A stretch of DNA of 33,529 nucleotides. Source: Williamsia sp. GTDB lineage: Bacteria > Actinomycetota > Actinomycetes > Mycobacteriales > Mycobacteriaceae. Location: assembly GCF_016462415.1 (NCBI RefSeq), contig NZ_JAEMTF010000042.1, positions 3,311 through 36,839 on the forward strand, written 5' to 3'. The position numbers and the translations under genes were made by a program. Shown one piece after another: positions 21,813 through 30,553 of this stretch; position 1 is the first letter of the stretch; every line of letters starts with the position of its first letter. The notes beneath the pieces were generated by a model, which saw only the letters and a list, made by a program, of their open reading frames with translations, made no database searches and had not been told where the DNA came from.

Positions 21813-23381
21813 GTGCCCGAAGGTCAAGATCTGTCCGAATTGAGTGCTGACGAGAAGCATCTCGCCAGTCTCGGGTACACGCAAGAGCTGCAACGGTCGT
21901 GGTCGGGGTTCAGCAATTTCGCGATCTCGTTCTCGATCATCTCGATCCTCGCGGGCTGCTTCACGTCGTTCGGCCTCGGCTGGAACAACGGGGGACCGGC
22001 CGCCATCGCGTGGGGTTGGCCGATCGTCTCGCTGTTCATCCTGGTCATCGGGTTGTGCATGTCCGAATTGGTGTCGGCGTACCCGACGTCGGGCGGGATC
22101 TACTGGTGGGCAAGCAAACTCGGCGGCGCCAAGGCCGGCTATTACACCGGGTGGCTCAACCTCATCGGGCTGATCGCCATCGTCGCGTCGGTGGCCTACG
22201 GGTGTGCGACGTTCCTGGATCTGACGCTCGGGACGTTCAGCCAGAGCTGGCTCGACGGCTACAGCCTGACACGGGTGTTCATCATCTTCGTGATCATCCT
22301 GGTCGTCGCCGCAGTCGTGAACATCTTCTCGTCCAACCTGCTGGCGGTCATCAACAACATCTCGGTGTGGTGGCACGTGTTCGGTGCGGCCGCGGTGATA
22401 CTCATCCTCGCGTTGGTCCCGTCGCACCACGCGAGCCTGTCCGACGTGTTCGCCAAGACGGTCAACAACAGCGGCATCTTCTCCGGCGCGACCTCGGGTG
22501 TCGGGTGGTTGTTCTTCGTGCTGCCGATCTCGGCCATCCTCACGCAGTACACGATCACCGGATACGACGCGTCGGCTCATCTGTCGGAGGAGACCCACAG
22601 CGCCGCCGACGGTGCGGCCAAGGGCATCTGGCGGTCGATCTTCTATTCCGCCATCGGCGGCTGGATCCTGCTGCTGGCCTTCCTGTTCGCGGTCCAGGAC
22701 TCCGACGGGGTCTCGAAGGGCGGCGGCGCCGTGTCGGTCATCTTCGCCCAGGCGATGAGCTCGGGCTGGGTGGGCACGGTGCTGTTGATCTCGACGGCCG
22801 GACAGTTCTTCTGCGCGATGGCGTGCATGACGAGTTCGTCGCGGATGCTCTACGCATTCAGCCGTGACCGTGCGGTGCCCGGGCATCGGCTGTGGTCGTC
22901 GCTGAACGCCAAGAAGGTGCCTGCCAACGGCGTGCTGCTCTCGGCGGTGATCGCGGCGATCATCACGCTGCCCGCGCTGGTGCAGGTGGACATCAACGGC
23001 GCGCCCGTGCCGGTCGCGTTCTTCGCGGTCGTGTCGATCGGCGTCGTCGGGCTGTACCTCGCGTTCGCCGTACCGATCTATTACCGCTGGAAAGCCGGCG
23101 ACGACTTCGCGGTCGGCTCCTGGAACCTACGCGGGCACCACAGATGGTTGGCGCCCGTCGCGCTCGTCGAGATCGTCGTGACGTCGATCATCGCTCTGTT
23201 CCCCACCTCACTCGGCGGTATGCCGTGGGATCCGAGCTTCGAATGGAAGTTCGTCAACTACACGCCGCTGCTGGTCGGAGGCGTACTGATCCTGCTGTGG
23301 ATCTACTGGCACCTGTCGGTGAAGAAGTGGTTCACCGGGCCGATCAAGCAGGTGGAGGCGCAGGGGAAGACGGTCGTCTGA
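21813..23381 (+). CDS. Amino acid permease of the APC superfamily (ACT-like)
   Basis: Integral membrane amino-acid/amine importer of 522 residues with about 12 hydrophobic helices. The GTG at 21813 is chosen because AGGGGAG sits 5 nt upstream; an earlier in-frame start lacks one. The N-terminus SLGYTQELQRSWSGFSNFAISFSIISILAG, the YPTSGGIYWWASKLGG loop of TM2-3, ITGYDASAHLSEET, and the MACMTSSSRMLYAFSRDRAVPG loop are those of the GABA/choline/polyamine (ACT) branch. No catabolic partner is adjacent, so the substrate cannot be named. The gene stands alone, convergent with tspO 18 bp away. Confidence 0.85.
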   Translation: MPEGQDLSELSADEKHLASLGYTQELQRSWSGFSNFAISFSIISILAGCFTSFGLGWNNGGPAAIAWGWPIVSLFILVIGLCMSELVSAYPTSGGIYWWASKLGGAKAGYYTGWLNLIGLIAIVASVAYGCATFLDLTLGTFSQSWLDGYSLTRVFIIFVIILVVAAVVNIFSSNLLAVINNISVWWHVFGAAAVILILALVPSHHASLSDVFAKTVNNSGIFSGATSGVGWLFFVLPISAILTQYTITGYDASAHLSEETHSAADGAAKGIWRSIFYSAIGGWILLLAFLFAVQDSDGVSKGGGAVSVIFAQAMSSGWVGTVLLISTAGQFFCAMACMTSSSRMLYAFSRDRAVPGHRLWSSLNAKKVPANGVLLSAVIAAIITLPALVQVDINGAPVPVAFFAVVSIGVVGLYLAFAVPIYYRWKAGDDFAVGSWNLRGHHRWLAPVALVEIVVTSIIALFPTSLGGMPWDPSFEWKFVNYTPLLVGGVLILLWIYWHLSVKKWFTGPIKQVEAQGKTVV

Positions 23382-23399
23382 GGGGTGGGCGGTGCCCGC

Positions 23400-23873
23400 T
23401 CAGCGGTTGCGCCACCACAACGTCCCCGACAGCACGGTCGCGAAGGCGCACCACGCGGCGTAGGGAGTCAGGGCCGCGGCCGCCGGTGTCGAGACCGCCG
23501 ACGACCGGCGCACCAGATCCGCGCTGCTGACGGTGAGCGCGCCGGCCACAACGGTGGCCTCTGCGAGTCGGTGCGCCCGGAAGAACACCCAGGTCCACGA
23601 CCCGTTGAGCACCAGGTTGGCGGCAAGCGCAGCGGTGAACGCCGTGCGTTCGTCGGTGCGTGCTGCGGCGTCGAGGTCGTCGATGACGGTGGCCGAGCTG
23701 ACGGCGATGTCGGCGTAGAGCGCGGTCCACACGATGGGGAACGCGATCGGCGGTGGCTGGAACGCGGGCTTCGACAGGGTGCGAAACCACAGCGAGTTCG
23801 CGTCCTTGGACGCCAGGGCGCCGATGGCCGACGTCGCAGCCGTCGCCGCGGAGGTGAGGAGCAGGGAACGCAC
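23400..23873 (-). CDS. tspO: TspO/MBR family protein
   Basis: Small membrane protein of 157 residues with five predicted helices, related to the tetrapyrrole/cholesterol-binding translocator protein. The family hallmark KPAFQPPPIAFPIVWTALY, with its proline-rich first loop, is at about residues 35-53, and NLVLNGSWTWVFF lies in the fourth helix. The start is the GTG at 23873 with AAAGG about 8 bases upstream. Bacterial homologues have been linked to porphyrin handling and stress, but the job here is unknown. Confidence 0.88.
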   Translation of the reverse strand: MRSLLLTSAATAATSAIGALASKDANSLWFRTLSKPAFQPPPIAFPIVWTALYADIAVSSATVIDDLDAAARTDERTAFTAALAANLVLNGSWTWVFFRAHRLAEATVVAGALTVSSADLVRRSSAVSTPAAAALTPYAAWCAFATVLSGTLWWRNR

Positions 23874-23940
23874 GGTCCGCCTTTCGTGGAGGATTGCCGC
23901 TCTCCACAGTGCCCGATGCGATCGAGGGCCCCGGTCGGGA

Positions 23941-24014
23941 TGGAGCCGATGACGGGAATCGAACCCGCGTATTCAGCTTGGGAAGCTGATGTTCTGCCAT
24001 TGAACTACATCGGC
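23941..24014 (-). tRNA. tRNA-Gly (anticodon CCC)
   Basis: Cloverleaf read on the minus strand: acceptor GCCGATG/CATCGGC, D-stem GTTC/GAAC, anticodon stem TCAGC/GCTGA around the loop TTCCCAA (anticodon CCC, for GGG codons), a 4-nt variable loop, and T-arm GCGGG-TTCGATT-CCCGT. The discriminator is T, as usual for tRNA-Gly, and CCA is encoded (23941-23943). Total 74 nt including CCA. Confidence 0.96.
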
Positions 24015-24080
24015 GCGCGAACGCAGTCGCGAAGGCAAGAGTAGCAAGGGCTCACCGCACGGTGGTGGGAGACTGGACCG

Positions 24081-25127
24081 ATGAGGCCCGTGTCCGACCT
24101 GACCGCCCCCATGACCCCGTACGACGCACTGCTGCGCGTCGCGTTCCTGATGGAACGCGCCCGCGAGGGGTCCTATCGCGTCGAGGCGTTCCGCAAGGCC
24201 GCCGGAATCGTGGCCCAGCTCGGCCTCGACGAGACCCGCGCCCGGGTGGAGCGCCACGCCATCGCCGACATCAGCGGCATCGGCAAGTCCACCGCGGCGG
24301 TCATCAACGAGGCCGTCCGCGGGAAGGTGCCCGCCCGCCTGTTCACGCTCCAGGAGGAGGTGGGCCCGTTGGTCACCGGTGGCGAGGACCTCTACGCCGC
24401 GGTGCGCGGCGATCTGCACGCACACTCGAACTGGAGTGACGGCGGGGCGTCCATCGACGAGATGGTCGACGCCGCGGTCGCACTCGGTCAGGAATGGTTG
24501 GCGCTGACCGACCACTCGCCCCGCCTGCGGGTCGCCAACGGTCTGTCGGCCGAGCGGCTGGCCCACCAGCTCGACGTCGTCGCCGACCTCAACGCCGCCC
24601 GCGGCGACGACTTCCGTCTCGTCACCGGCATCGAGGTCGACATCCTCGACGACGGCAGTCTCGACCAGAGCGACGAGATGCTCGACCGCCTCGAGATCAT
24701 CACCGCGTCGGTGCATTCGAACCTCAAGATGGATCGTGGACCCATGACGCGTCGGTTGGTGACGGCGGTCAGTGACCCGCGGGTCAACGTGCTCGGCCAC
24801 TGCACCGGCCGACTCGTCGCCGGCGGCCGCGGACAGCGACCGCAGTCGAAGTTCGACCCCGAGGCGGTGTTCGCCGCGTGCGCGGAGAACAACACTGCCG
24901 TCGAGATCAACTCTCGGCCAGAGCGCGTGGACCCGCCGGACGAGATGATCGAACTCGCACGGGATCTGGGGTGTCTGTTCGCAATCGACTCCGACGCACA
25001 CGCGCCGGGACAGCTCGACTTCAAGGCCTATGGGTGCGAACGCGCGGAGCGACTGGGAATCCCGCCCGAACGGATCGTCACCACGTGGGCCGTCGACGAC
25101 GTACTCGATTGGGCTGCAGCGGGATAG
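24081..25127 (+). CDS. HhH and PHP domain protein related to the non-polymerase part of PolX
   Basis: Predicted metal-dependent phosphoesterase of 348 residues. Residues about 12-100 resemble the helix-hairpin-helix DNA-binding start of family X polymerases (YRVEAFRKAAGIVAQL, DISGIGKSTAAVINEAV). The PHP domain begins at GDLHAHSNWSDG with H113 and H115, and continues with ALTDHSPR, TGIEVDIL, ASVHSNL, LGHCTGR, EINSRPERVDPP and FAIDSDAHAPGQL, giving a full set of PHP metal ligands. The palm and fingers of a polymerase are missing, so it is not a complete PolX. A nuclease or phosphatase role in DNA repair is inference. GGAG lies 9 bases before the ATG. Confidence 0.85.
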   Translation: MRPVSDLTAPMTPYDALLRVAFLMERAREGSYRVEAFRKAAGIVAQLGLDETRARVERHAIADISGIGKSTAAVINEAVRGKVPARLFTLQEEVGPLVTGGEDLYAAVRGDLHAHSNWSDGGASIDEMVDAAVALGQEWLALTDHSPRLRVANGLSAERLAHQLDVVADLNAARGDDFRLVTGIEVDILDDGSLDQSDEMLDRLEIITASVHSNLKMDRGPMTRRLVTAVSDPRVNVLGHCTGRLVAGGRGQRPQSKFDPEAVFAACAENNTAVEINSRPERVDPPDEMIELARDLGCLFAIDSDAHAPGQLDFKAYGCERAERLGIPPERIVTTWAVDDVLDWAAAG

Positions 25128-25253
25128 GTCCACGACCGGATTCGTCCACAGTTGCAGGCCGCTCCACAGTTTCGGCAATACGACCCGGCCATTGTCAGAC
25201 CCCTCTCTTACACTTGCCCCAGTTGGTCGGACGGTCTCGGGGAGGGGGCGGTG

Positions 25254-26738
25254 ATGACGGTTTCTGCGATGCCGATGCCTACGTCGCGCCCTGTCCTGGA
25301 CCTGCTCACGGCACTCGACGAGACGCTCGACGAGGTGAACGCCGCCGATCTCTCCCGGCTCGATGAATCGCAGTTGCGGACACTGCTCCACGGCGTCGAG
25401 CGGGTCGCGCGGAAGGCGGCGGTCGCCTCCCACACGACGATCACCGAGATCGGTGACCGTGGCTCCCACACGCGCTGGGGATACAAGCGCGTCGCGCAGA
25501 TGGTCATGGGGGAGTTGAAGATCTCCGCGTCCGACGCCGCGCGCCGGCTCCGGGTTGCTGCGGCGACGGTGTGCACGCGGTCGTTCACCGGTGAGGTGCA
25601 GGAGCCTACGCACTTCGATCTGTCGCAGGCGGTGTTCGACGCCGAACTCTCCGAACATCACGCCGACGAGATCCTGAAGGTGCTGGAGAAGATCCCGGAC
25701 GCCGTGAGCGCGGAGGAACACGAGCGCGCCCAGAGGGTGATGACCGAGTCGGCGCGCGACCTCGTCCCGCGGCAGATCGAGGCCGTCGGTGATCGGTTGC
25801 TGGCCCATCTCGATCCGGACGGATCACTCACGACCGACGGCGATCGTGCGAAGCGCCGCACGGCGTCGTTGTCGCCGCAGGATGCGTCGCAGATGTCGAA
25901 GTTCGTCGCCGAGCTGGACCCGGCGGCGCGCGCCATGCTCGAGGTGCTGTTCGACGTGTGGGCGCGGCCCGGGATGAACAATCCCGATGACCCGGAATCG
26001 CCGTCGGGGTCCTACACGGATGAGGCGACCGATCGGGATGCCGCCGACGCCGCGGCCAAGCGCGACACCCGGTCGGCCCCACAGCGACGCCATGATGCGT
26101 TGAAGGCCGGGTTGGCGCGGTTGATCTCGTCGGGCGCCCTGGGATCGCATCGCGGTGCACCCGCGCAGGTCGTGGTGACGATGACCTACGAGCAGATTCT
26201 CGAGATGGCCGGTGTGGCGACCACGATGTCCGGGGGTCTCATGCCGGTCGTCGACGCCCTCGAACTGGCCAAGGCCAACAATCTGTTGCTCGCGGTCCTC
26301 GATGCGCAGGGTTTGCCGATGTTCCTCGGTCGCAGCAAGAGGCTGGCGTCGGCCGCACAGCGGATCGCGATGTGGATCAGCGCCGGTGGTTGCACCTTCG
26401 CGGGCTGCACGGCCCCGTTCAGCTGGACCGAGGCCCATCACGTCACCGACTGGTCCAAGGGTGGGCTGACGGACATCAACGAATTGACGCCGGCGTGTCC
26501 GGGTCACCATTCGATGGTCGGCGACGGCCCCGAACAGTGGCAGACCGTCATCATCGAGCACGGCCGCTACAAGGGACGGTGTGGGTGGATCCCACCGGCC
26601 TCGATCGACCCGGAGCGACAACCGCGGATCAACCACGCCCACCACCCGGAGGAACTCCTCGAACAGGCGTGGGAACGAGCTCGCACCGCAGAGCACCCCG
26701 AACGCAGCGATCCGTGGGGTGGTTCAGGGCTGCGTTAA
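25254..26738 (+). CDS. DUF222/HNH endonuclease-domain protein (13E12 family)
   Basis: 494 residues from the ATG at 25254; GTG at 25251 is equally allowed, with GGAGG at 25241-25245 serving both. The N-terminal two thirds is the helical DUF222 region ([26 protein letters not shown] onward). The C-terminal part is an HNH nuclease motif: CTFAGCTAP, the metal histidines in [12 protein letters not shown], the Asn in [16 protein letters not shown]. These genes are multicopy in mycobacteria (REP13E12) and Gordonia, spread dispersedly, and their function is unproven; DNA cleavage or homing is inference. The stop TAA coincides with the putative -10 of dcd, which starts 10 bp later. Confidence 0.9.
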   Translation: MTVSAMPMPTSRPVLDLLTALDETLDEVNAADLSRLDESQLRTLLHGVERVARKAAVASHTTITEIGDRGSHTRWGYKRVAQMVMGELKISASDAARRLRVAAATVCTRSFTGEVQEPTHFDLSQAVFDAELSEHHADEILKVLEKIPDAVSAEEHERAQRVMTESARDLVPRQIEAVGDRLLAHLDPDGSLTTDGDRAKRRTASLSPQDASQMSKFVAELDPAARAMLEVLFDVWARPGMNNPDDPESPSGSYTDEATDRDAADAAAKRDTRSAPQRRHDALKAGLARLISSGALGSHRGAPAQVVVTMTYEQILEMAGVATTMSGGLMPVVDALELAKANNLLLAVLDAQGLPMFLGRSKRLASAAQRIAMWISAGGCTFAGCTAPFSWTEAHHVTDWSKGGLTDINELTPACPGHHSMVGDGPEQWQTVIIEHGRYKGRCGWIPPASIDPERQPRINHAHHPEELLEQAWERARTAEHPERSDPWGGSGLR

Positions 26739-26748
26739 CCTCGTCCCC
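26736..26748 (+). promoter_or_regulatory. Possible leaderless promoter of dcd
   Basis: TAACCT (26736-26741) fits the actinobacterial -10 TAnnnT and ends 7 nt before the dcd ATG, which has no Shine-Dalgarno. The hexamer reuses the stop codon of the preceding gene. No good -35 is visible. Confidence 0.35.
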
Positions 26749-27318
26749 ATGCTGCTCTCCGACCGCGACATCCGCGCCGAACTCGCCAGTGGACGTCTCG
26801 CGCTGGAACCGTACGACGCGGCGTTGGTGCAGCCGTCGAGCATCGACGTGCGTCTGGACAGCCTCTTTCGTGTCTTCAACAACACCCGGTACACCCACAT
26901 CGACCCGGCGAAGCAGCAGGACGAGCTCACCAGCCTGATCGAGCCGACCGAGGGAGAACCGTTCGTCCTGCATCCCGGCGAGTTCGTGCTCGGCTCCACG
27001 CTGGAGGTCTGCACCCTGCCCGACGATCTCGCCGGCCGACTCGAGGGCAAGTCGTCGCTCGGCCGACTGGGGCTGCTGACCCATTCGACCGCGGGATTCA
27101 TCGACCCGGGTTTCACCGGCCACATCACGCTCGAACTGTCCAATGTCGCGAACCTTCCGATCACGTTGTGGCCGGGCATGAAGATCGGGCAGCTGTGCCT
27201 CATCCGGCTGTCGAGCCCCGCGGAGAACCCCTACGGCAGTGCCGGCATCGGGTCGAAGTACCAGGGGCAGCGCGGTCCGACACCGTCGAAGGCGTACCTC
27301 AACTTTCAGCAACCCTGA
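26749..27318 (+). CDS. dcd: dCTP deaminase, probably bifunctional dCTP deaminase-dUTPase
   Basis: Makes dUMP or dUTP from dCTP for thymidylate synthesis; 189 residues. The start is the ATG giving [12 protein letters not shown], as in all family members; the frame stays open upstream but without similarity. Conserved parts are [43 protein letters not shown] with the catalytic E129, and [13 protein letters not shown]. The Lys-Ser-Ser and HSTAGF pattern closely matches, from memory, Mycobacterium tuberculosis Dcd, which performs both deamination and dUTP hydrolysis. The neighbouring UDP-glucose dehydrogenase gene is also beside dcd in mycobacteria. Confidence 0.96.
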   Translation: MLLSDRDIRAELASGRLALEPYDAALVQPSSIDVRLDSLFRVFNNTRYTHIDPAKQQDELTSLIEPTEGEPFVLHPGEFVLGSTLEVCTLPDDLAGRLEGKSSLGRLGLLTHSTAGFIDPGFTGHITLELSNVANLPITLWPGMKIGQLCLIRLSSPAENPYGSAGIGSKYQGQRGPTPSKAYLNFQQP

Positions 27319-27435
27319 CCACCGAGCCGCCTCTCGCCTGCGGTGTCACCCGCTCGTAATCACGACGTCGGGTCACGTTCACCCGACCGGCCGACACCTG
27401 CGATGTTCGGCTGGTGGCTCAGGCGATTCACCGCG

Positions 27436-27448
27436 TAATGTTCGCCGC
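27436..27448 (+). promoter_or_regulatory. Possible leaderless promoter of the UDP-sugar dehydrogenase gene
   Basis: TAATGT (27436-27441) ends 7 nt before the ATG, the same spacing as in dcd. No Shine-Dalgarno is present and no clear -35 was found in the 130-bp gap behind dcd. Confidence 0.35.
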
Positions 27449-28798
27449 ATGAGGGTCACTGTCTTCGGGTGTGGATATCTCGGCGCGACCCATGCGGCGT
27501 GCATGGCCGAACTCGGCCATGAGGTGTTGGGTGTCGACGTCGATGCGAACAAGGTCGAGATGCTCTCGCGCGGCGAGGTGCCGTTCTACGAACCCGGTCT
27601 TCCCGAAGTGCTGCAACGCAATCTCGATTCGGGGCGGCTGCATTTCACCACCGACATCGCGGAGGCCGCGGCGTTCGCCACCGTGCACTTCCTCGGAGTC
27701 GGTACGCCGCAGAAGAAGGGCGAGTACGCCGCCGACCTCCGCTTCGTCTTCTCGGTCGTCGACGAGCTGGCCGCAACGCTGACCGGATCACACCTGTTGA
27801 TCGGCAAATCGACTGTGCCGGTGGGTACGTCGGTGGAGATCATCCGTCGTCTCAAGGCGTCGGGGACCGAGGCGGACATATCGGTGGCCTGGAACCCCGA
27901 GTTCCTGCGCGAGGGGTTCGCCGTCGCCGACACCCTGCACCCCGACCGCATCGTGCTCGGCGTGGATCCCGAGGGTGACCAGGACGCCGTCGTGGCGCAG
28001 GTGGAGGAGATCTACGCGACGATCCTCGCCGATGACACGCCGTTCCTGCGCACCGACCTCGCGACCGCGGAACTCGTGAAGGTCTCGGCCAACGCCTTTC
28101 TGGCCACCAAGATCTCCTTCATCAACGCCATCAGCGAGGTGTGTGAGGCCGCCGGTGCCGACGTGTCCACCCTCGCCGACGCGATCGGTTACGACCAACG
28201 CATCGGTCGCCGATTCCTCAACGCGGGACTGGGATTCGGTGGCGGTTGCCTGCCCAAGGACATCCGCGCGTTCATGGCGCGTGCCGGTGAGCTCGGAGCC
28301 GATCAGGCGTTGACGTTCTTGCGCGAGGTCGACTCGATCAACATGCGTCGGCGGACCGCGATGGTCGAGCTGACCACCAAGGCGTGCGGCGGAGACCTCC
28401 TGGGGGCCAACATCGCCGTGTTGGGCGCCGCGTTCAAGCCGGAGAGCGACGACGTCCGGGACTCACCCGCGCTCAACGTCGCCGGCCAGCTGCAGCTCAA
28501 GGGCGCGGCGGTCAGCGTGTACGACCCGAAGGCGATGGCCAACTCGCGCAAGCTTTTTCCGACCCTCGGCTATGCCGACTCGGCCGCTGAGGCCTGTGAG
28601 CACGCCGACGTCGTCCTCGTCCTCACCGAATGGGCGGAGTTCCTGGAACTCAAGCCCGCCGACCTCGAACCGGTCATGCGCGGCAAGGTCATCGTCGACG
28701 GTCGGCGATGCCTGGACCCGGCCGTCTGGATGGCGGCGGGGTGGACCTACCACGGTCTCGGTGGCACGCCGCGGGTGGTCGATCAGCCGCGCAGGTAG
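27449..28798 (+). CDS. udgA: UDP-glucose/GDP-mannose dehydrogenase family protein
   Basis: NAD-dependent dehydrogenase that would oxidise UDP-glucose to UDP-glucuronate for envelope or exopolysaccharide synthesis; 449 residues. The N-terminal Rossmann fold has MRVTVFGCGYLGATHA (G7, G9, G12). The catalytic cysteine is C267 in GFGGGCLPKD, with the substrate Lys in ELVKVSANAFLATKISFINAIS and WNPEFLREG. The C-terminal UDP-binding domain has GAAFKPESDDVRDSP and VLVLTEWAEF. The start at 27449 is fixed by the Rossmann motif. Its last 16 bp overlap the convergent MerR gene. GDP-mannose as substrate cannot be excluded. Confidence 0.9.
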   Translation: MRVTVFGCGYLGATHAACMAELGHEVLGVDVDANKVEMLSRGEVPFYEPGLPEVLQRNLDSGRLHFTTDIAEAAAFATVHFLGVGTPQKKGEYAADLRFVFSVVDELAATLTGSHLLIGKSTVPVGTSVEIIRRLKASGTEADISVAWNPEFLREGFAVADTLHPDRIVLGVDPEGDQDAVVAQVEEIYATILADDTPFLRTDLATAELVKVSANAFLATKISFINAISEVCEAAGADVSTLADAIGYDQRIGRRFLNAGLGFGGGCLPKDIRAFMARAGELGADQALTFLREVDSINMRRRTAMVELTTKACGGDLLGANIAVLGAAFKPESDDVRDSPALNVAGQLQLKGAAVSVYDPKAMANSRKLFPTLGYADSAAEACEHADVVLVLTEWAEFLELKPADLEPVMRGKVIVDGRRCLDPAVWMAAGWTYHGLGGTPRVVDQPRR

Positions 28799-29502
28799 TC
28801 CTTCAGTTCCTCGGCCAGGGTGCGGTCCATCGCCCGGTTGAGCGCGTTGTGCGCGGCCTTGGTCGCCACCGAACGCATCTCGTTCAACAGGATGGCTGCC
28901 CACTCGGATTCCTCGTCGCCGCGGGGCACCCATCCCTTGCCGCGGCGGGCCTCGAACTCGTCGCGCGCGGCGCCGATCAGCGTCGCCGCGGCCGCGTCGA
29001 GATTTCCGTCGAGCCGACCGAAGAGGTCGATCAACGATCCCAGATTGAGTCCCAACTCGATCAGGCGTCCGAAGCCGTAGACGGTGTCGCGGTCGAGCAG
29101 TAGGTAGTCGTCGCCGTCGGCCTCGATCAGGCCCATCGCGGCCATCTTCTCGAAGTCCTTGGGGTCGATGGAACTCACGATCGACTGCAGGGTCGCCGAT
29201 GACACCCGTTCCGACGGCGCCTTCGACCACGGCTCGGAGAGGATCTCCTCGACGCCGAGGACCTTGGCCAGTCCGTCGCCGCGCTGCATGCCCTTGATGA
29301 AGTCGGCGATGTGCCGGGCGTTGTAGCCGCGTTTGAGCAGATCGTTGATGAGCGTCAGGCGCGCGAGGTGGTTGTCGGTGTAGATCGCGATCCGGCCGCG
29401 CTTGGCCGGACGGGGCAGTAGCCCACGGTCCTGGTACCCGCGTACGTTGCGGGTGGTGGTGCCGGCAGCCCGCGCCAGGTCATCGATCCGATATTCAGTC
29501 AT
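28783..29502 (-). CDS. MerR-family transcriptional regulator
   Basis: DNA-binding regulator of 239 residues. The winged helix-turn-helix is at the N-terminus: MTEYRIDDLARAAGTTTRNVRGYQDRGLLPRPAKRGRIAIY followed by HLARLTLINDLLKRGYNARHIADFI. The C-terminal about 150 residues are helical, with no cysteine cluster for metal or redox sensing, so a small-molecule ligand such as a lipid or ketone is inferred. The start is the ATG at 29502; 13 further in-frame codons upstream lack similarity. It is divergent from the hydrolase/SDR/monooxygenase operon and probably controls it. TATGCT (29514-29519, minus strand) could be its -10. Confidence 0.87.
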   Translation of the reverse strand: MTEYRIDDLARAAGTTTRNVRGYQDRGLLPRPAKRGRIAIYTDNHLARLTLINDLLKRGYNARHIADFIKGMQRGDGLAKVLGVEEILSEPWSKAPSERVSSATLQSIVSSIDPKDFEKMAAMGLIEADGDDYLLLDRDTVYGFGRLIELGLNLGSLIDLFGRLDGNLDAAAATLIGAARDEFEARRGKGWVPRGDEESEWAAILLNEMRSVATKAAHNALNRAMDRTLAEELKDYLRG

Positions 29503-29547
29503 AACAGCGCATGAGCATACCGAACCGCAGGTCACTGACACCGTTCA

Positions 29548-29584
29548 TTGTTACATTGACAAGTGGCACGCTGTGTGGTGATGT
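29548..29584 (+). promoter_or_regulatory. Promoter and possible MerR operator for the hydrolase-SDR-monooxygenase operon
   Basis: A perfect -35 TTGACA (29556-29561), a 17-bp spacer and TGATGT (29579-29584) end 6 nt before the GTG start at 29591, suggesting a leaderless mRNA. TTGT-N7-ACAA (29548-29562) overlaps the -35 and is a candidate binding site for the divergent MerR protein. Confidence 0.45.
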
Positions 29585-29590
29585 CGTGGG

Positions 29591-30553
29591 GTGAGTCCCT
29601 CGCTTCGTTCTCGTGTCCTCGTGGCGTCCACTGCGCTCTGGTTGCGCCCGCTGGCCGACCGAGTGCCCGCCACCGCATCGGGCGTCAAGTTCGCCCGCGT
29701 CCTCGTCGCCGGTTCCATGCGTCTCGGTGCCTCCACGCCCCGCCGCGCACGGGTCGAGAAGATCGACGTCAGGGGTGCCGACGGCGCCCGGATCCGCGGT
29801 GAATGGGTGTCCGATGCCGCGGTCACCGACACCCGGCGGGTCATCCTCTACGTACACGGCAGCGCCTACGCGATCTGCTCGGCCGCGACGCACCGCGCCC
29901 TGGTGGCCCGGCTCTCGCGTACGACGGGGGTGCAGGCGTTCACCGTCGAGTACCGGCTCGCTCCCGAGCACCGCTTTCCTGCGGCCGCCGACGACGTGCG
30001 CGCCGCATACCGATGGCTCATCTCCTCCGGCCACGCCCCGGAGGACATCATCCTGGCCGGCGACTCGGCGGGCGGGCACCTCATCCTGGACCTGGTCGCC
30101 GAGAACGCACGGACCGGATTCGCTCAGCCCGGTGCCGCGGTGATGCTCTCGCCACTGTTCGACCTCACGTTCTCCCTCGCGGCCGAACGCGAGAAGCACA
30201 GGCGCGACCCGATGATCTCCGCCCGCGCGGCCCGCCGACTCGTGGATCACTACACACACGGCCTCGCCGACGACACCCCGCGACTCAAGTTGGCGCTGGC
30301 GCAGGGCATCGTCCTGCCGCCGATGCTGGTGCAGGCCGGTGGCGCCGAGATGCTCAGCGCCGACGCCGAGGCGATCGCCGACGCCGTGATCGCAGCCGGC
30401 GGCACCTGCGAGCTGCAGATCTACGACGGACAGATGCACGTGTTCCAGGCCTTCCCGCGCCTGGTGCCCGAGGCCGATCGCGCTCTCGCGGCCATCGACC
30501 GTTTCATCACCCTCCACACCACGGCCCAGACCTCGAAGCAACGGAGTGCATGA
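29591..30553 (+). CDS. Alpha/beta hydrolase of the HSL/LipR type
   Basis: Cytoplasmic carboxylesterase of 320 residues in the hormone-sensitive-lipase group. The nucleophile is S159 in GDSAGG, with YRLAPEHRFPAAADDVRAAYRWL before it, and the catalytic His lies in DGQMHVFQAF. The oxyanion-hole motif reads YVHGSAY (residues 87-93) rather than the usual HGGG, a noticeable deviation. The GTG start has no clear ribosome-binding site, in line with the leaderless promoter. It is first in a tight operon: its TGA is immediately followed by the ATG of the SDR gene. From memory, mycobacterial mymA operons also hold a LipR esterase, SDR and flavin monooxygenase. Confidence 0.86.
   Translation: MSPSLRSRVLVASTALWLRPLADRVPATASGVKFARVLVAGSMRLGASTPRRARVEKIDVRGADGARIRGEWVSDAAVTDTRRVILYVHGSAYAICSAATHRALVARLSRTTGVQAFTVEYRLAPEHRFPAAADDVRAAYRWLISSGHAPEDIILAGDSAGGHLILDLVAENARTGFAQPGAAVMLSPLFDLTFSLAAEREKHRRDPMISARAARRLVDHYTHGLADDTPRLKLALAQGIVLPPMLVQAGGAEMLSADAEAIADAVIAAGGTCELQIYDGQMHVFQAFPRLVPEADRALAAIDRFITLHTTAQTSKQRSA

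Noticed and set aside
23973-24080. Phage attachment site at the tRNA-Gly gene
   Set aside because: No integrase, no duplicated tRNA 3' end and no foreign-looking DNA adjoining.
27319-27448. Riboswitch or terminator behind dcd
   Set aside because: No convincing stem-loop or conserved riboswitch core could be seen in the 130-bp gap.
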